Source: Stenotrophomonas sp. MYb238 (GTDB taxonomy: Bacteria > Pseudomonadota > Gammaproteobacteria > Xanthomonadales > Xanthomonadaceae). From it: a DNA stretch of 64,000 nucleotides. The stretch covers positions 1-64,000 of the forward strand of contig NZ_WIDL01000005.1 in assembly GCF_009496535.1 (NCBI RefSeq). Direction: 5' to 3'. Shown here in pieces: positions 44,080 through 52,990 of this stretch. The notes under the pieces are model-generated. The model ran no database searches, had not been told where the DNA came from, and saw nothing but the letters and a program-made list of their open reading frames with translations. The translations under genes were made by a program, and so were the position numbers. Numbering within the stretch: the first letter of the stretch is position 1; each line of letters starts with the position of its first letter.

Positions 44080-44099
44080 GGCGGACGTTGCCGTCCGCC
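44080..44099. terminator. Hairpin terminator between pntB and convergent membrane gene
   Basis: GGCGGACG and CGTCCGCC form an 8-bp stem around TTGC, 7 bases after pntB. The convergent gene ends at 44105, so the hairpin may act for both. No long T-run. Confidence 0.5.
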
Positions 44100-44104
44100 G
44101 CGCG

Positions 44105-44527
44105 CTACCGCGCCAGCCACCACGCGACCGCCAGCCCGGCCAGCAGCCAGAGGATTTCGGCGGTGCCGTTGGCCAGGCCGATCAGGGTCCAGGCCAGGTG
44201 TGGGCCGAGCCGCAACGCCGATTCCCAGGGCGCCAGGCCCATCGGGCCGCCGATATAGGCCGCCGCGATGCCCCAGTTGGCGGCCAGCGCGATCAGCACG
44301 GTCGCCAGCATCGCCACTCCGATCCGGGCCTTGCCGCCCGGCAGCGTGCCCAGGCGCAGCATCCAGGCCGCTTCCGCGGCGGCGGCGACCGCCATCCAGC
44401 CGGCCTGCGAGCCGGTAGCCAGGGCGACCATCAGCCAGGCGATGGCCAGGGTGACGCTTCCCAGCAGCAACAGCAGGGGCCAGAGCCAGTGCTGGGTGCG
44501 GCTGGCGGGCGGTGGGGCAGGAGACAT
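44105..44527 (-). CDS. Four-helix membrane protein of unknown function
   Basis: A 140-residue hydrophobic protein with four membrane helices (about 15-35, 42-62, 68-88, 110-135) and conserved-looking Trp residues (LATGSQAGWMAV, WESALRLGPHLAW). I do not recognise a family. The ATG at 44527 follows GGGAA; a GTG seven codons upstream (44548) is less likely. It is convergent with pntB and divergent from sufT. Confidence 0.6.
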   Translation of the reverse strand: MSPAPPPASRTQHWLWPLLLLLGSVTLAIAWLMVALATGSQAGWMAVAAAAEAAWMLRLGTLPGGKARIGVAMLATVLIALAANWGIAAAYIGGPMGLAPWESALRLGPHLAWTLIGLANGTAEILWLLAGLAVAWWLAR

Positions 44528-44585
44528 GGGGATTCCCGGAAAGGTCACGCAGCATAGCCTTCAGCGGCCGGCACGCCCAGTCGGC

Positions 44586-44591
44586 TAAAAT
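44586..44591 (+). promoter_or_regulatory. Candidate -10 element (TAAAAT) for sufT
   Basis: TAAAAT in CGGCTAAAATGGCCGCC lies 42 bases before the sufT ATG. Same GCTAnAATnGG context as other promoters in the window. No clear -35. Confidence 0.45.
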
Positions 44592-44633
44592 GGCCGCCTT
44601 GCGGGTAGCGTCCGCGTCCCCATATCGATCCAC

Positions 44634-45185
44634 ATGTACTCCCGCAGCAGCGAACCCGTCCATTTCGAACGCGATTGCCCGGCCGTGATGGTGCCGCAGG
44701 GCGACAGCGTGACCCTTCCGGCCGGCAGCTACGGCTATATCACCCAGGCGCTGGGCGGCAGCTACACCGTGTTCGTCGAAGGCAACCTGTTCCGCATCGC
44801 CGGCAAGGACGGCGACGCCATCGGCAAGGAACCGCCGCCGGGGCTGGAACTGCCCGAGGACGCCGGCGACGAGGACGTGGAAAAGCTGGTCTGGGAGCAG
44901 CTGCGCACCTGCTTCGACCCGGAGATCCCGTTCAACATCGTCGATCTCGGGCTCATCTACGACGTCGACATCAAGCACCTGGACGATGGCCGGCGCGAGG
45001 TGGACGTGCGCATGACCCTGACCGCGCCGGGCTGCGGCATGGGCGAGATCCTGGTCGACGACGTGCGCAGCAAGCTGGAGATGATCCCGACCGTGGCCGA
45101 GGCCGATGTCGAGCTGGTGTTCGACCCGCCATGGGGCAAGCACATGATGTCCGAGGCGGCACGGCTCGAAACGGGCATGCTGTAA
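44634..45185 (+). CDS. sufT: Fe-S cluster assembly protein SufT (MIP18/DUF59 family)
   Basis: A 183-residue protein with an N-terminal extension (about 1-80) and a C-terminal MIP18-type domain carrying DPEIPFNIVDLGLIY and TLTAPGCGMGEIL, the cysteine of which is the conserved one. SufT helps mature Fe-S proteins. Not next to a suf operon here. It is 66 bases before ilvE; the aminotransferase is not an Fe-S protein, but other branched-chain enzymes are. Confidence 0.9.
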   Translation: MYSRSSEPVHFERDCPAVMVPQGDSVTLPAGSYGYITQALGGSYTVFVEGNLFRIAGKDGDAIGKEPPPGLELPEDAGDEDVEKLVWEQLRTCFDPEIPFNIVDLGLIYDVDIKHLDDGRREVDVRMTLTAPGCGMGEILVDDVRSKLEMIPTVAEADVELVFDPPWGKHMMSEAARLETGML

Positions 45186-45251
45186 GGTGTGCAACGCGCC
45201 GGCCCGCAGGCGGTCCGGCTTCAGAAACCGCAATCTGGAAGGAAACATCCG

Positions 45252-46349
45252 GTGTCCCAGTCCCTCAGCTTCCACGTCACCCGTTCGGACCACCCGCGCA
45301 GCGCCGCCGAGCGCGCCAAGATCCTGGAGAAGCCGGGTTTCGGCCTGCACTTCACCGACCACATGGTGGCCGTGCGCTGGGACAAGGACACCGGCTGGCA
45401 TGACGCGGCGGTGACGCCGTATGGCCCGATCGCGCTGGACCCGGCCGCGGCGGTGCTGCACTACGGCCAGGAGATCTTCGAGGGCATCAAGGCCTACCGC
45501 CATGCCGACGGTTCGGTGTGGACCTTCCGCCCGGACGCCAACGGCCGCCGCCTGCAGCGCTCGGCCGCGCGCCTGGCGCTGCCGGAACTGCCGGTGGAGA
45601 TCTTCGTCGAGTCGCTGAAGCAGCTGGTCGCGCTGGACAAGGACTGGGTGTCCGACGCCGACGAGGCCAGCCTGTACTTCCGTCCGTTCATGATCGGCGA
45701 CGAGGCGTTCCTCGGCGTGCGCGGCGCGCACAAGGCCAGCTACTACGTGATCGCCAGCCCCGCCGGCCCGTACTTCGCCAAGGGCGTGGCGCCGGTGGCG
45801 ATCTGGCTGTCCACCGACTACGCGCGCGCTGCCAAGGGCGGCACCGGTGCGGCCAAGTGCGGCGGCAACTACGCCGCCTCGCTGCTGCCGCAGCAGCAGG
45901 CGCAGGCGCAGGGCTGCTCGCAGGTGCTGTTCCTCGACCCCGTCGAGGGCAAGTACATCGAAGAGCTGGGCGGCATGAACGTGTTCCTGGTCTACGGCAA
46001 GGAAAACAAGCTGGTCACCCCGGCGCTGTCGGGCTCGATCCTGGAAGGCATCACCCGCGAATCCATCCTGCAGCTGGCGCGCGACCGCGGCATGACCGTG
46101 GAGGAGCGCAAGGTCTCCATCGACGAGTGGAAGCAGGGCGTGGCCTCGGGCGAGATCACCGAGGTGTTCGCCTGCGGCACCGCCGCGGTCATCACCCCGA
46201 TCGGCCAGCTCAAGGGCGAAGGCTTCTCGGTCGGCAATCTGGATGCTCCTGCCGGCGAGGTCACCATGTCGCTGCGCAAGGAACTGACCGACATCCAGTA
46301 CGGCCGCCTGCCGGACCGCCACGGCTGGCTGGTGCGTCTGGACGGCTGA
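45252..46349 (+). CDS. ilvE: Branched-chain amino acid aminotransferase
   Basis: A 365-residue class IV PLP enzyme that interconverts branched-chain amino and 2-oxo acids. The catalytic Lys is in GTGAAKCGGNYAAS (about residue 200), and the EIFEGIKAYR motif near the start (about 77-86) fits type-II BCATs. Length agrees with long (about 360-residue) BCATs. GTG start at 45252 follows AAGGAAAC. A terminator and GTAG repeats follow. Confidence 0.95.
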   Translation: MSQSLSFHVTRSDHPRSAAERAKILEKPGFGLHFTDHMVAVRWDKDTGWHDAAVTPYGPIALDPAAAVLHYGQEIFEGIKAYRHADGSVWTFRPDANGRRLQRSAARLALPELPVEIFVESLKQLVALDKDWVSDADEASLYFRPFMIGDEAFLGVRGAHKASYYVIASPAGPYFAKGVAPVAIWLSTDYARAAKGGTGAAKCGGNYAASLLPQQQAQAQGCSQVLFLDPVEGKYIEELGGMNVFLVYGKENKLVTPALSGSILEGITRESILQLARDRGMTVEERKVSIDEWKQGVASGEITEVFACGTAAVITPIGQLKGEGFSVGNLDAPAGEVTMSLRKELTDIQYGRLPDRHGWLVRLDG

Positions 46350-46373
46350 GTCGGCGCCATGCGTTGCACACGA

Positions 46374-46397
46374 AAAGCCCCGCCCACGCGGGGCTTT
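46374..46397 (+). terminator. Rho-independent terminator of ilvE
   Basis: AAAGCCCCGC and GCGGGGCTTT form a perfect 10-bp stem with loop CCAC, 24 bases after the ilvE stop. The stem ends in TTT then CCGCG. Confidence 0.8.
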
Positions 46398-46405
46398 CCG
46401 CGTCC

Positions 46406-46579
46406 GTAGGAGCGGCTTCAGCCGCGAAGGGGCTTTCCCGATTGACGGGAGTTCGTGTGTCGGTGCAGGAATCGACGGGAGCGTGCAGCTTCCGCCCGGC
46501 CGCGATGGCATTGCCGATGGTCGGGCGTACTTGCGGACTTGTGTCGGGAAAGCCCCATCGCGGCTGAAGCCGCTCCTAC
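46406..46579. repeat. GTAG-type palindromic repeat pair (SMAG-like dimer) after ilvE
   Basis: GTAGGAGCGGCTTCAGCCGC (46406) and its inverted partner GCGGCTGAAGCCGCTCCTAC (ending 46579) lie about 130 bases apart, followed inward by AAGGGGCTTTCCC and GGGAAAGCCCC. The same core appears at 47608-47719. Confidence 0.85.
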
Positions 46580-46589
46580 GGGGGGCGGA

Positions 46590-47066
46590 TCATTCTTCGC
46601 AGAGGTCGGCCAGCCGCGCCTGCAGGACGCGCAGCGCGTCGGCCGGGGCGATGTCGAGCAGCAGGCCGCGCTGGCCGGCGTTGATCCAGATGCGTTCGTG
46701 CTCCTGCGCCGCGCTGGCGAACAGCACCGTGGCCGGGCGCTGCTGCGCGAACGGGCTGATGCCGCCGACCCTGTAGCCGCTGCGGCGCTCGGCCTCGGCG
46801 ACTTCCATCATCTGCGCATGCTTGCCGGCGCAGGCGGCGGCAAGCTTCTTCGGCGACAGCCGCCGGTCGGACGGGATCACCGCGATCACCGGCTGCTTGT
46901 CCACCCACGCCATCAGCGTCTTGAACATCCGCGCCGGGTCGATGCCCAGCGCCCGCGCCGCGGCCAGGCCCTTGCTGTTCACCTCGGCCGAATAGTCGTA
47001 GGCGTGCAGGCCGTGGGCGATCCCGGCCTTGTCCAGCGCGGCGGTGGCGCGGGTGCCGCGGGCCAT
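46590..47066 (-). CDS. ybaK: Cys-tRNA(Pro)/Cys-tRNA(Cys) deacylase YbaK
   Basis: A 158-residue YbaK/EbsC-family editing enzyme that removes cysteine mischarged on tRNA-Pro. Conserved segments are MFKTLMAWVDKQPVIAVIPSDRRLS with the key Lys, then YRVGGISPFAQ and WINAGQRGLLL. Length matches E. coli YbaK (159). It is one base from the convergent-side gene end; the asparaginase gene (stop at 47068) lies just upstream on the same strand, so the two may be co-transcribed. Confidence 0.92.
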   Translation of the reverse strand: MARGTRATAALDKAGIAHGLHAYDYSAEVNSKGLAAARALGIDPARMFKTLMAWVDKQPVIAVIPSDRRLSPKKLAAACAGKHAQMMEVAEAERRSGYRVGGISPFAQQRPATVLFASAAQEHERIWINAGQRGLLLDIAPADALRVLQARLADLCEE

Positions 47067-47067
47067 G

Positions 47068-47556
47068 TCAGACCGATTCGAAGCGGTTGGCCTCGACGTT
47101 CTTGCGCACCTTGTCCGGATTCCACACGCGCCCGTTCATGGCGATGTAGACGCCCTCGGGCAGCGACTGCACCGCACCGATGGCGCAGCCGATGTTGAAC
47201 TCGGCGTCTGAGCCGCGGAAACGCGCCGGGCTGAGCGCGCCGGTCATCACGATGGTCTTGCCGGGGATGGTCTTGAGCACCTTGCCGGTGGCGACCATCG
47301 AGTCGGTGCCGTGGGTGACCAGCACGTGGCGGGTGGGCTGGGCGGCGATGGTGGCGCGGATCAGTTCGCGGTCCTCGTCGGTGATGTGCAGCGAGTCCTT
47401 GCGCAGGATCGGGATCACGTTGAAGCGGAAGGTCACGCCCAGCTCGCGCAGGATCATGCCGATCTGCGGGTCGCCGATCTGGTAGTCGGACTTGTCGTCG
47501 AAATAGATCTTGTCGATCGTGCCACCGGTGGTGACGATCAGGAGGTCTTCCATCAT
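47068..47556 (-). CDS. Single-domain asparaginase-like protein
   Basis: A 162-residue protein corresponding to only the N-terminal domain of type I/II L-asparaginases (usually about 330). It keeps both catalytic motifs: TTGGTIDK with the first Thr (about residue 10) and THGTDSM (about 84), and ends soon after MTGALSPARF. Such short versions are seen in xanthomonads and may be active dimers or have another role. A second ATG is adjacent. The function is unproven. Confidence 0.8.
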   Translation of the reverse strand: MMEDLLIVTTGGTIDKIYFDDKSDYQIGDPQIGMILRELGVTFRFNVIPILRKDSLHITDEDRELIRATIAAQPTRHVLVTHGTDSMVATGKVLKTIPGKTIVMTGALSPARFRGSDAEFNIGCAIGAVQSLPEGVYIAMNGRVWNPDKVRKNVEANRFESV

Positions 47557-47607
47557 TGCGGTGAATCCAGGTGCGAGACGACAATGATAAGGCCCACCGA
47601 ACGCCCC

Positions 47608-47719
47608 GTAGGAGCGGCTTCAGCCGCGATGGGGCTTTCACGCCTGTCCGGTAACCAGCCGTGCGCGCCTGCGGGGAAGTCTGGTGCGCAGGCCTCATCG
47701 CGGCTGAAGCCGCTCCTAC
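47608..47719. repeat. GTAG-type palindromic repeat pair (SMAG-like dimer) before the asparaginase gene
   Basis: GTAGGAGCGGCTTCAGCCGC at 47608 and its inverse ending at 47719 flank about 65 bases. Core identical to that at 46406-46579. It lies between the asparaginase start (47556) and the DUF2069 stop (47782). Confidence 0.85.
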
Positions 47720-47781
47720 GAGGGCGCTGCAGGTCGGGACTGCGCTTCCGACGACCAAGGCACCGGAGGCGTAGCCGCGAC

Positions 47782-48731
<950 letters not shown>

Positions 48732-48793
48732 TCACACGGGAGGCGGCAGTATCGGCGATGCGGGCCGCGCTTTGCATCGGGTACCCTTGCCGC

Positions 48794-50068
48794 ATGGAAC
48801 CTCTGGATTCGCTCAATCTATGGATGGAACGGGTCCGTGACCGCGGCCGCCGGGCCAGCTTCGCCCGTTTCCTGTGGCACCGTTTCCTCGACGACCGCCT
48901 GTTCGAGGCGGCCGGCGCGCTGGCCTATACCACCGTGTTCGCGCTGGTGCCGCTGGCCATCGTGGTGTTCGGCGTGCTGTCGGCGTTCCCCATGTTCGAC
49001 CGCTGGAGCGAGGCGCTCAGCGACTACGTGTTCTCCAACTTCGTGCCCTCGGCCGCGCGCGCCGCCGAAGGCTACCTGCGGCAGTTCTCGGCCAGCGTCG
49101 GCCAGCTCACCGCGGCCGGCTTCATCGCGCTGGTGGCCTCGCTGCTGATCACCCTCAACAGCATCGAGCAGATCTTCAACCGCATCTGGCGGGTGGCCTC
49201 GGCGCGGCCGCGGCTGACCCGCTTCCTGGTGTACTGGACCGTGCTGACCCTGGGCGCGATGCTCGCCGCCGCGTCGCTGGCGGTGTCGGCCAAGGTGTTC
49301 GCGCTGCCGCTGTTCGGCACCGTCGAGGGACGCTGGCTGGCCGACCTGGCGCTGCGCCTGGCGCCGGTGCTGATCGAGTTCGCCTGCGTGATGCTGGTCT
49401 ACCGGGTGGTGCCGCACCACATCGTGAAATGGCGCCACGCCATCCCCGGCGCGCTGCTGGCGGTGGTGATGCTGGAACTGGTGAAGTGGGGCATGGGCCT
49501 GTACCTGGGCAGCTTCCAGTCCTACCAGAAGCTCTACGGCACGGTGGCGTTCGTGCCGATCCTGCTGCTGTGGATCTACCTGGGCTGGGTGTCGGTGCTG
49601 CTGGGCGCGTCGCTGGCCTCGTCGATCGCCGCGTTCCGCTACCAGCCAGCGGCGCTGCGCCTGCCGCAGGGCTGCGAACTGTACGCGCTGCTGCGGCTGA
49701 TCGGGCGCTTCCGCGAGGCGCGCGAGCACGGCCGCGGACTTGGCGAGGAGGAACTGCTGGCGCTGGAGCCGATGCTCACCGATTCGCTGCTGCAGGAACT
49801 GCTGTGCCAGATGGAAACCATCGACCTGCTGCGCCGCGACGAGCGCGGGCAGTGGCTGCTGGCCCGCGACCTGGAGCGCATCACCCTGCGCGAGCTGTAC
49901 GAAAGCTCGCAGCTGCGCATCCCGGTCGCCGAGGAATACCTGCCGTTCCGCGAGGACGCACTGGGCCAGGCGGCCTGCCGCGCGCTGGACGACCTGCGCG
50001 TGCCGCTGCGCGAGCTGCTCAAGCGCAACGTGGACCAGATCTACGCCATCACCGGAGACGAACGATGA
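48794..50068 (+). CDS. YihY/BrkB family inner-membrane protein
   Basis: A 424-residue protein with six helices in the N-terminal 290 residues (YTTVFALVPLAIVVFGVL, YWTVLTLGAMLAAASLA, FVPILLLWIYLGWVSVLLGASLAS) and a C-terminal winged-helix-like soluble region (about 300-424). YihY was once called ribonuclease BN in error; its role is unclear. The ATG at 48794 is chosen. The stop overlaps the ATG of the TlpA gene (50065), so they are coupled. Confidence 0.88.
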   Translation: MEPLDSLNLWMERVRDRGRRASFARFLWHRFLDDRLFEAAGALAYTTVFALVPLAIVVFGVLSAFPMFDRWSEALSDYVFSNFVPSAARAAEGYLRQFSASVGQLTAAGFIALVASLLITLNSIEQIFNRIWRVASARPRLTRFLVYWTVLTLGAMLAAASLAVSAKVFALPLFGTVEGRWLADLALRLAPVLIEFACVMLVYRVVPHHIVKWRHAIPGALLAVVMLELVKWGMGLYLGSFQSYQKLYGTVAFVPILLLWIYLGWVSVLLGASLASSIAAFRYQPAALRLPQGCELYALLRLIGRFREAREHGRGLGEEELLALEPMLTDSLLQELLCQMETIDLLRRDERGQWLLARDLERITLRELYESSQLRIPVAEEYLPFREDALGQAACRALDDLRVPLRELLKRNVDQIYAITGDER

Positions 50069-50652
50069 CCATCCGATTGCTTCCCGTCGCGCTGCTGGCG
50101 CTGGTGTTGGCCGGCTGCGGGCAGCCCGGCGCCGGGGCGCCCGCCGCGACTGCCCCGCTGCCTCAGGCCGCCGCCCCGGCTGACGCACCTGACGCCGCAC
50201 CCGATGCCGCCGCAAGCGGCGCGGTGGCGAAGACCGCGGACATGCCGCGCTTCCAGGCCAAGGCCGTGGACGGCAAGGACTACGACCTGGCCAGCCATCG
50301 CGGCCAGTGGGTGGTGGTCAATTTCTGGGCGACCTGGTGCGGGCCATGCCTGCAGGAGATGCCCGAGCTGTCGGCGCTGCATGCGATGCGCGGCAATGTC
50401 GAGGTGGTCGGGCTGGCCTACGAGGACATCGAGCCGGACGAGATGCGCGCCTTCCTGGACAAGCACCCGGTGGCCTACCCGATCGTCATCCTCGACCCCT
50501 ACAACCCGCCGGCCGACTTCGCCACGCCGCGCGGCCTGCCGATGACCTACCTGATCGCGCCCGACGGCAAGGTCGCCAGGCAGTTCCTCGGCCCGGTGGA
50601 CGCCAGGCAGATCGAACAGGCCATCGCCGAGGCCGGCGGCAAGGCGGCCTGA
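50065..50652 (+). CDS. TlpA-like thioredoxin-fold lipoprotein
   Basis: A 195-residue lipoprotein. The signal contains LAGC (about residues 15-18, Cys18). After a Pro/Ala-rich linker comes a thioredoxin fold with FWATWCGPC (active CxxC near residue 94-97). It probably reduces or isomerises disulfides, or serves cytochrome c or copper protein maturation, in the periplasm. The start overlaps the YihY stop (ATGA). Confidence 0.88.
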   Translation: MTIRLLPVALLALVLAGCGQPGAGAPAATAPLPQAAAPADAPDAAPDAAASGAVAKTADMPRFQAKAVDGKDYDLASHRGQWVVVNFWATWCGPCLQEMPELSALHAMRGNVEVVGLAYEDIEPDEMRAFLDKHPVAYPIVILDPYNPPADFATPRGLPMTYLIAPDGKVARQFLGPVDARQIEQAIAEAGGKAA

Positions 50653-50695
50653 AGCCGCCCGGCAGAGATGGATGGCGCTTGCCCCGGTAAGCGCC

Positions 50696-50872
50696 ATGCG
50701 GGGCAAGCCCCGCATCTACAGGAAGGCAGTTGGGGTGGCCCTGTAGGTGTCGGGCTCTCCCAGCACAGGCTTTCCCGGCGAGACCCGATGCGGAACAAGC
50801 CCCGCCTCTACGGGGAGCAGGTGCGGTGGCCCTGTAGGTTCTGAGCTCACCCGGCACAGGCATTCCGGGCGA
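50696..50872. repeat. Tandem copies (about 92-bp period) of a palindromic repeat
   Basis: Two diverged copies, starting at ATGCGG 50696 and 50788, each contain a palindrome ending in CCCCGC, then CTCTAC or ATCTAC, then GTGGCCCTGTAGGT and TCCCAGCACAGG-like segments. The first copy begins with the perfect hairpin ATGCGGGGC-AA-GCCCCGCAT. They fill the gap between the TlpA gene and ppk2 and represent a second GTAG-type (here GTAGATGCGG) subfamily, duplicated in tandem. Confidence 0.75.
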
Positions 50873-50880
50873 ACGGCGGT

Positions 50881-51660
50881 TCACGCCACCGGGTAGGGCG
50901 GCAGCGGCTTCACCTCGCCGTATCTTTCCTTCTTCGGCTTGCCCGGCAGCGGCGGCAGTTCGACCGGCGGGTCATCAATGGCGGTTTCCGGCAGCCGGTC
51001 GAGCAGGTCGCGGATCAGGGTCAGGCGGCCGCGCTTCTGGTCGTTGAAATCCACCAGCGTCCACGGCGCATGGCGGGTGTGGGTGGCGTCCAGCATGGCC
51101 TCGCGCGCAACGGTATAGGCGCCGTATTCCAGGCGCGACTTGAGGTCCACCGGCGACAGCTTCCAGCCCTTGAGCGGGTCCTCGCGGCGTTCGGCGAAAC
51201 GTTTTTCCTGCTGCTCCTGGTCCACGCACAGCCAGTACTTGAACAGCAGGATGCCGTCGTCCACCAGCAGCCGCTCGAATACCGGCGCCTGCGCGAGGAA
51301 GGCCTGGTACTGGGCGTCGCTGCAGTAGCCCATGACCTTCTCCACGCCGGCACGGTTGTACCAGCTGCGGTCCATCAGCACGATCTCGCCGGCGGCGGGC
51401 AGGTGGGCGACGTGGCGCTGGAAATACCACTGCGTGCTCTCGCGGTCGGTCGGCTTGGGCAGGGCGACGACGCGGCACTGGCGCGGGTTCAGGTGCCGGG
51501 CGACGTCCTGGATCGCGCCACCCTTGCCGGCGGTGTCGCGGCCCTCGAACAGCACCAGCAGGCGCTGGCCCGAATGCTGGACCCAGCGCGCCATCGCCGC
51601 CAGTTCCAGCTGCATCGGTTCCAGCAGCCGTTCGTATTCCTTGCGCTTGAGTTTGCCCAT
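50881..51660 (-). CDS. ppk2: Polyphosphate kinase 2
   Basis: A 259-residue class I PPK2, a P-loop kinase that moves phosphate between polyphosphate and nucleotides. Walker A is GRDTAGKGG (about 40-48), and the DRSWYNRAGVE segment (about 97-107) matches the Walker B/lid region. C-terminal KGWKLSPVDL is conserved. The direction of reaction (polyphosphate use versus synthesis) cannot be told. Confidence 0.94.
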   Translation of the reverse strand: MGKLKRKEYERLLEPMQLELAAMARWVQHSGQRLLVLFEGRDTAGKGGAIQDVARHLNPRQCRVVALPKPTDRESTQWYFQRHVAHLPAAGEIVLMDRSWYNRAGVEKVMGYCSDAQYQAFLAQAPVFERLLVDDGILLFKYWLCVDQEQQEKRFAERREDPLKGWKLSPVDLKSRLEYGAYTVAREAMLDATHTRHAPWTLVDFNDQKRGRLTLIRDLLDRLPETAIDDPPVELPPLPGKPKKERYGEVKPLPPYPVA

Positions 51661-51829
51661 GGCGGTTCCTTGTCTGGAGGTGCGAGCCTAGCGCAGCGGC
51701 CGTGGGGGCGTTGTCGGGACATGCGGCCGGCCTGCGGCGCCGCGCGGGGCGATGTCTCGGTCACCGGTTTTCATGTAGTTTTGCCGATGCGCCGGGCGTG
51801 GTGCCCGGCAATGGATCAGGAGCAGTGCG

Positions 51830-52969
51830 ATGGGGCTTGTCCAGGCAGCAAAGGGTGCGATCGGCGGCGTGCTGGCCGACCAGTGGAAGGACTTCTTCAC
51901 GGTGCCGGACGGCCTGCCGGCGACGGCGGCGCTGTTCGCGGCAGTGCCGCGCGGCACCAACGCCGGCCGTGGCTCCAATACCGGCGGCTCGTCCAACATC
52001 ATCAGCAACGGTTCGAAGATCGTGGTGCCCGAGGGCTACGGCCTGCTGCTGTTCCAGGACGGCGCGATCACCGGTTTCGTCGCCGAGCCGGGCGGCTACG
52101 AGTGGCGTTCGGACGATCCGAACTCGCAGTCGATCTTCGCCGGCGACGGCCTGGTCAGCACCTTCATCAAGCAGAGCTGGGAGCGCTTCAAGTTCGGCGG
52201 CCAGCCGGGCGCGCAGCAGGCGGCGTTCTTCGTCTCGCTGAAGGAACTGCCGGACAACCGCTTCGGCACCCAGTCCGAGATCTACTGGGACGACGGCTTC
52301 CTCAACACCCAGGTCGGCGCGGTCACGCGCGGCTCGTACACGCTGAAGATCGTCGACCCGATCCTGTTCGTGAAGAACTTCGTGCCGGCCAGCTACCTGC
52401 GCCCGGGCCAGGTGTTCGACTTTACCGACCTGGATAACGCCGCCGCCAGCCAGCTGTTCAACGAAGTGGTGGGTTCGCTGGCACCGGCCTTCAGCCTGTA
52501 TACGAACGATCCGGGCAAGGGCAACCGCATCACCAAGCTGCAGCAGGACTCGATCGGCTTCGCGCAGAGCCTGTCGGCGGCCGTCGAGCAGGCCTACCAA
52601 TGGCAGTCCGACCGCGGCCTGGCGATCGTCAAGACCGCCATCGTCTCCATCGAGTACGACGCCAACACCCGCGAACTGCTCAAGACCGTGCAGCGCGCCG
52701 ATGCGCTGTCCGGCGCGCGCGGCAATTCCAACCTGCAGGCCAGCGTCGCCCAGGGCATCCAGTCGGCCGGCGAGAACGGCGGCGCGGCGGGGCTGGTCGG
52801 GGTCGGCATGGCCTCGGGCATGTTCGGCGTCGGCGGCATGCAGCAGCCGGTCGCCCCGGCCGCGGACGATCCGGTCGCCAGGCTGAAGAAGGCCAAGGAA
52901 ATGCTGGACCTGGGCCTGATCACTCAGGGCGACTACGACGCGCTGAAAGCCAAGGCGCTGGGCCTGTAA
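51830..52969 (+). CDS. SPFH domain protein with C-terminal SHOCT segment
   Basis: A 379-residue protein in the family of virion core/YdjI-like SPFH proteins. The N-terminal region (about 60-240) has the SPFH-like core with IVVPEGYGLLLFQDGAI, and a C-terminal short SHOCT helix pair (RLKKAKEMLDLGLITQGDYDALKAKALGL, from about 350). It has no signal peptide. Operon with the zinc-ribbon gene (21-base gap) and a small membrane protein. The role may be membrane scaffolding or stress response. Confidence 0.82.
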   Translation: MGLVQAAKGAIGGVLADQWKDFFTVPDGLPATAALFAAVPRGTNAGRGSNTGGSSNIISNGSKIVVPEGYGLLLFQDGAITGFVAEPGGYEWRSDDPNSQSIFAGDGLVSTFIKQSWERFKFGGQPGAQQAAFFVSLKELPDNRFGTQSEIYWDDGFLNTQVGAVTRGSYTLKIVDPILFVKNFVPASYLRPGQVFDFTDLDNAAASQLFNEVVGSLAPAFSLYTNDPGKGNRITKLQQDSIGFAQSLSAAVEQAYQWQSDRGLAIVKTAIVSIEYDANTRELLKTVQRADALSGARGNSNLQASVAQGIQSAGENGGAAGLVGVGMASGMFGVGGMQQPVAPAADDPVARLKKAKEMLDLGLITQGDYDALKAKALGL

Positions 52970-52990
52970 CCGGCAGGACGCACGACGCCC

